A stretch of 64,000 bases of DNA from JALORV01 sp963775635 (GTDB taxonomy: Bacteria > Pseudomonadota > Gammaproteobacteria > Burkholderiales > Burkholderiaceae_F). The position numbers and the translations under genes were made by a program. Location: contig CAVZJO010000006.1 in the NCBI GenBank assembly GCA_963775635.1, positions 115,091 through 179,090 on the forward strand, given 5' to 3'. Each line of letters begins with the position of its first letter. Position 1 is the first letter of the stretch. The notes below the pieces were generated by a model that did not search any database, was not told the origin of the DNA, and saw nothing but the letters and a program-made list of their open reading frames with translations. Shown here one piece after another: positions 63,213-64,000 of the stretch.

Positions 63213-63226
63213 TTGACCACGGTCAA
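63213..63226. promoter_or_regulatory. Crp/Fnr-type operator TTGAC-N4-GTCAA
   Basis: TTGACCACGGTCAA is a perfect inverted repeat with a 4-bp spacer, the FNR/CRP-like half-site pair (FNR consensus TTGAT-N4-ATCAA). It lies 52 bp before the start of the Crp/Fnr gene at 63278 and 175 bp before oxc. It may be the site for that regulator, giving autoregulation or control of the oxalate operon. Confidence 0.65.
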
Positions 63227-63277
63227 TTTTAGGGAATTGAATCCAGCTCGGCGAATCGACCTGCTGCGGCAGTCACG

Positions 63278-63892
63278 ATGATCACTGTCCCCATAGACAA
63301 GCATCCGGAACGCAACGTCATCCTCCTCGAGCTGCGGCAAAACGCCGCGCTCAAGGAAATGACGGACACCGAGCGCGATGCGCTGGAGCGCCAGCTGGTC
63401 ATCGTCGATTGCGCCAAGGGCGACTACCTGCTGCATCAGGGCGTGCACGACATGGAGCAGTATTTCGTGCTCGACGGCATCCTGAAACGCGTCGTGACCA
63501 GCGCCGATGCCAAGGAACTCATCCTTCGCTTCGCGGTCGGTGGCGACATGGAGACCAGCTACGCCGCCTGGCGGCTGAACACGCCGACGCCTTACAGCAT
63601 CATGTGCGTGACCAAGGCAAGGGTGGCCAAGCTGCCGATGCCCAACTGGGTTGCCTTCCTGGACCAGCATCCGAGGTTCAAGACGGAATTCGAATACCAG
63701 GTCATGCGCCTGATGAGCGAGATCATGGCGCACACGATCACGCTGCACCTGCTCGATGGGCCCGGGCGCGTGCGCCGATTCGAGCGCAAGCACCCGGACC
63801 TCGTCGAACGGATACCGAAGAAGGAGCTGGCGGCGTACCTCAACCTGTCGGCCGAAACACTGAGCCGGTTGAAGCAGCACGGCAAGATCTGA
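63278..63892 (+). CDS. Crp/Fnr family transcriptional regulator
   Basis: A 204-residue regulator with an N-terminal cNMP-binding-like domain (about 15-125: 'KGDYLLHQGVHDMEQYFVLDGILKRV', 'LRFAVGGDMETSYAAW') and a C-terminal winged HTH with 'IPKKELAAYLNLSAETLSRLK' as recognition region. No N-terminal Cys cluster of FNR, so it does not look like an oxygen-sensing FNR. Divergent from the oxalate operon, so a regulator of oxalate genes is likely. No strong Shine-Dalgarno before the ATG. Confidence 0.88.
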   Translation: MITVPIDKHPERNVILLELRQNAALKEMTDTERDALERQLVIVDCAKGDYLLHQGVHDMEQYFVLDGILKRVVTSADAKELILRFAVGGDMETSYAAWRLNTPTPYSIMCVTKARVAKLPMPNWVAFLDQHPRFKTEFEYQVMRLMSEIMAHTITLHLLDGPGRVRRFERKHPDLVERIPKKELAAYLNLSAETLSRLKQHGKI

Positions 63893-63905
63893 AGCGCGCC
63901 GTGTT

Positions 63906-64000
63906 TCACCGCGCGGAAGGGAACAGGCGCGAAGTGGCCATCACGCGCAACTGATTGTCGATGTCGGTCACGCCCGGCGCGGTCGCAGCAACCTGCGCAG
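63906..64000 (-). CDS. BON domain protein, C-terminal end (cut by window edge)
   Basis: The last 30 or so codons of a minus-strand gene entering from the right edge. They read VAATAPGVTDIDNQL followed by a short tail, ending at a TGA at 63906. 'PGVxxVxNxL' is the C-terminal pattern of BON (OsmY-like) domains, which bind phospholipid or stabilise the envelope. It converges with the Crp/Fnr gene, 13 bp apart. Too short for certainty. Confidence 0.5.
   Translation of the reverse strand, partial: AQVAATAPGVTDIDNQLRVMATSRLFPSAR

Noticed and set aside
63213..63226. Treating the palindrome as an intrinsic terminator
   Set aside because: The stem is only 5-6 bp and the T-run is short (TTTT); its position fits an operator better.
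1..64000. CRISPR array, tRNA or rRNA genes, phage genes
   Set aside because: No regularly spaced direct repeats, no recognisable tRNA or rRNA sequence and no integrase, capsid or transposase motifs were seen.

Overview
The window is GC-rich DNA that looks like a betaproteobacterium, probably Burkholderiales. The grounds are a leucine-degradation (liu) gene set with a LiuR-like MerR regulator, a PilE/FimU/PilV-PilW-PilX-PilY1 minor pilin cluster, AceK, FolE2 and an Frc/Oxc/formate dehydrogenase oxalate module. No rRNA, tRNA, phage, transposase or CRISPR array was seen. Most genes lie on the minus strand.

Layout: 1-4.6 kb, type IV pilus minor pilins, with pilY1 running off the left edge. 4.9-13 kb, leucine/isovalerate degradation: HMG-CoA lyase, both methylcrotonyl-CoA carboxylase subunits, methylglutaconyl-CoA hydratase and an extra acyl-CoA dehydrogenase, interrupted by one plus-strand secreted zinc protease. 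13-27 kb, mixed accessory metabolism: MFS pump, DinB, GST, DsbA-like isomerase, two methyltransferases, a DapB relative, acyl-CoA dehydrogenase, RidA, SDR, thiolase, AceK, LysE exporter, an ASCH-GNAT fusion and thioesterases. 27-33.7 kb, an RND efflux pair followed by isovaleryl-CoA dehydrogenase and a thioesterase behind a LiuR-type operator. 33.7-41 kb, RecQ, CsbD, a small zinc protein, liuR with a divergent metallo-beta-lactamase gene, and a PLP lyase. 41-53 kb, DsbA, a SPOR protein, ArgS, secreted proteins, a peptidase, asparaginase, a diiron protein and FolE2. 53-64 kb, a co-directional oxalate module (oxc, frc, NDP-forming acyl-CoA synthetase, fused formate dehydrogenase beta/gamma, formate dehydrogenase alpha) with a divergent Crp/Fnr regulator.

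The most unusual feature is a dispersed, highly structured repeat present three times in the same orientation (24667-25004, 33384-33655, 39004-39274). Each copy has about 26-bp terminal inverted repeats and two large internal hairpin arms, so it can fold as a three-way junction. Base changes between copies are compensated on the opposite arm. Each copy touches or nearly touches a coding sequence: one sits directly before the aceK start codon, one lies between a LiuR-type operator and the start of the liuA operon, and one replaces the 3' end of a metallo-beta-lactamase gene.

A second theme is single-base frameshifts. At least seven genes between 15 and 53 kb, including the normally essential argS, are broken by 1-nt indels, and the 5' end of liuB looks shifted too. 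The flanking 1-12 kb and 53-64 kb show none that I could see. Residual sequencing indels are the simplest explanation, so the 'pseudogene' labels here mean 'frameshifted in this sequence', not proven loss of function.
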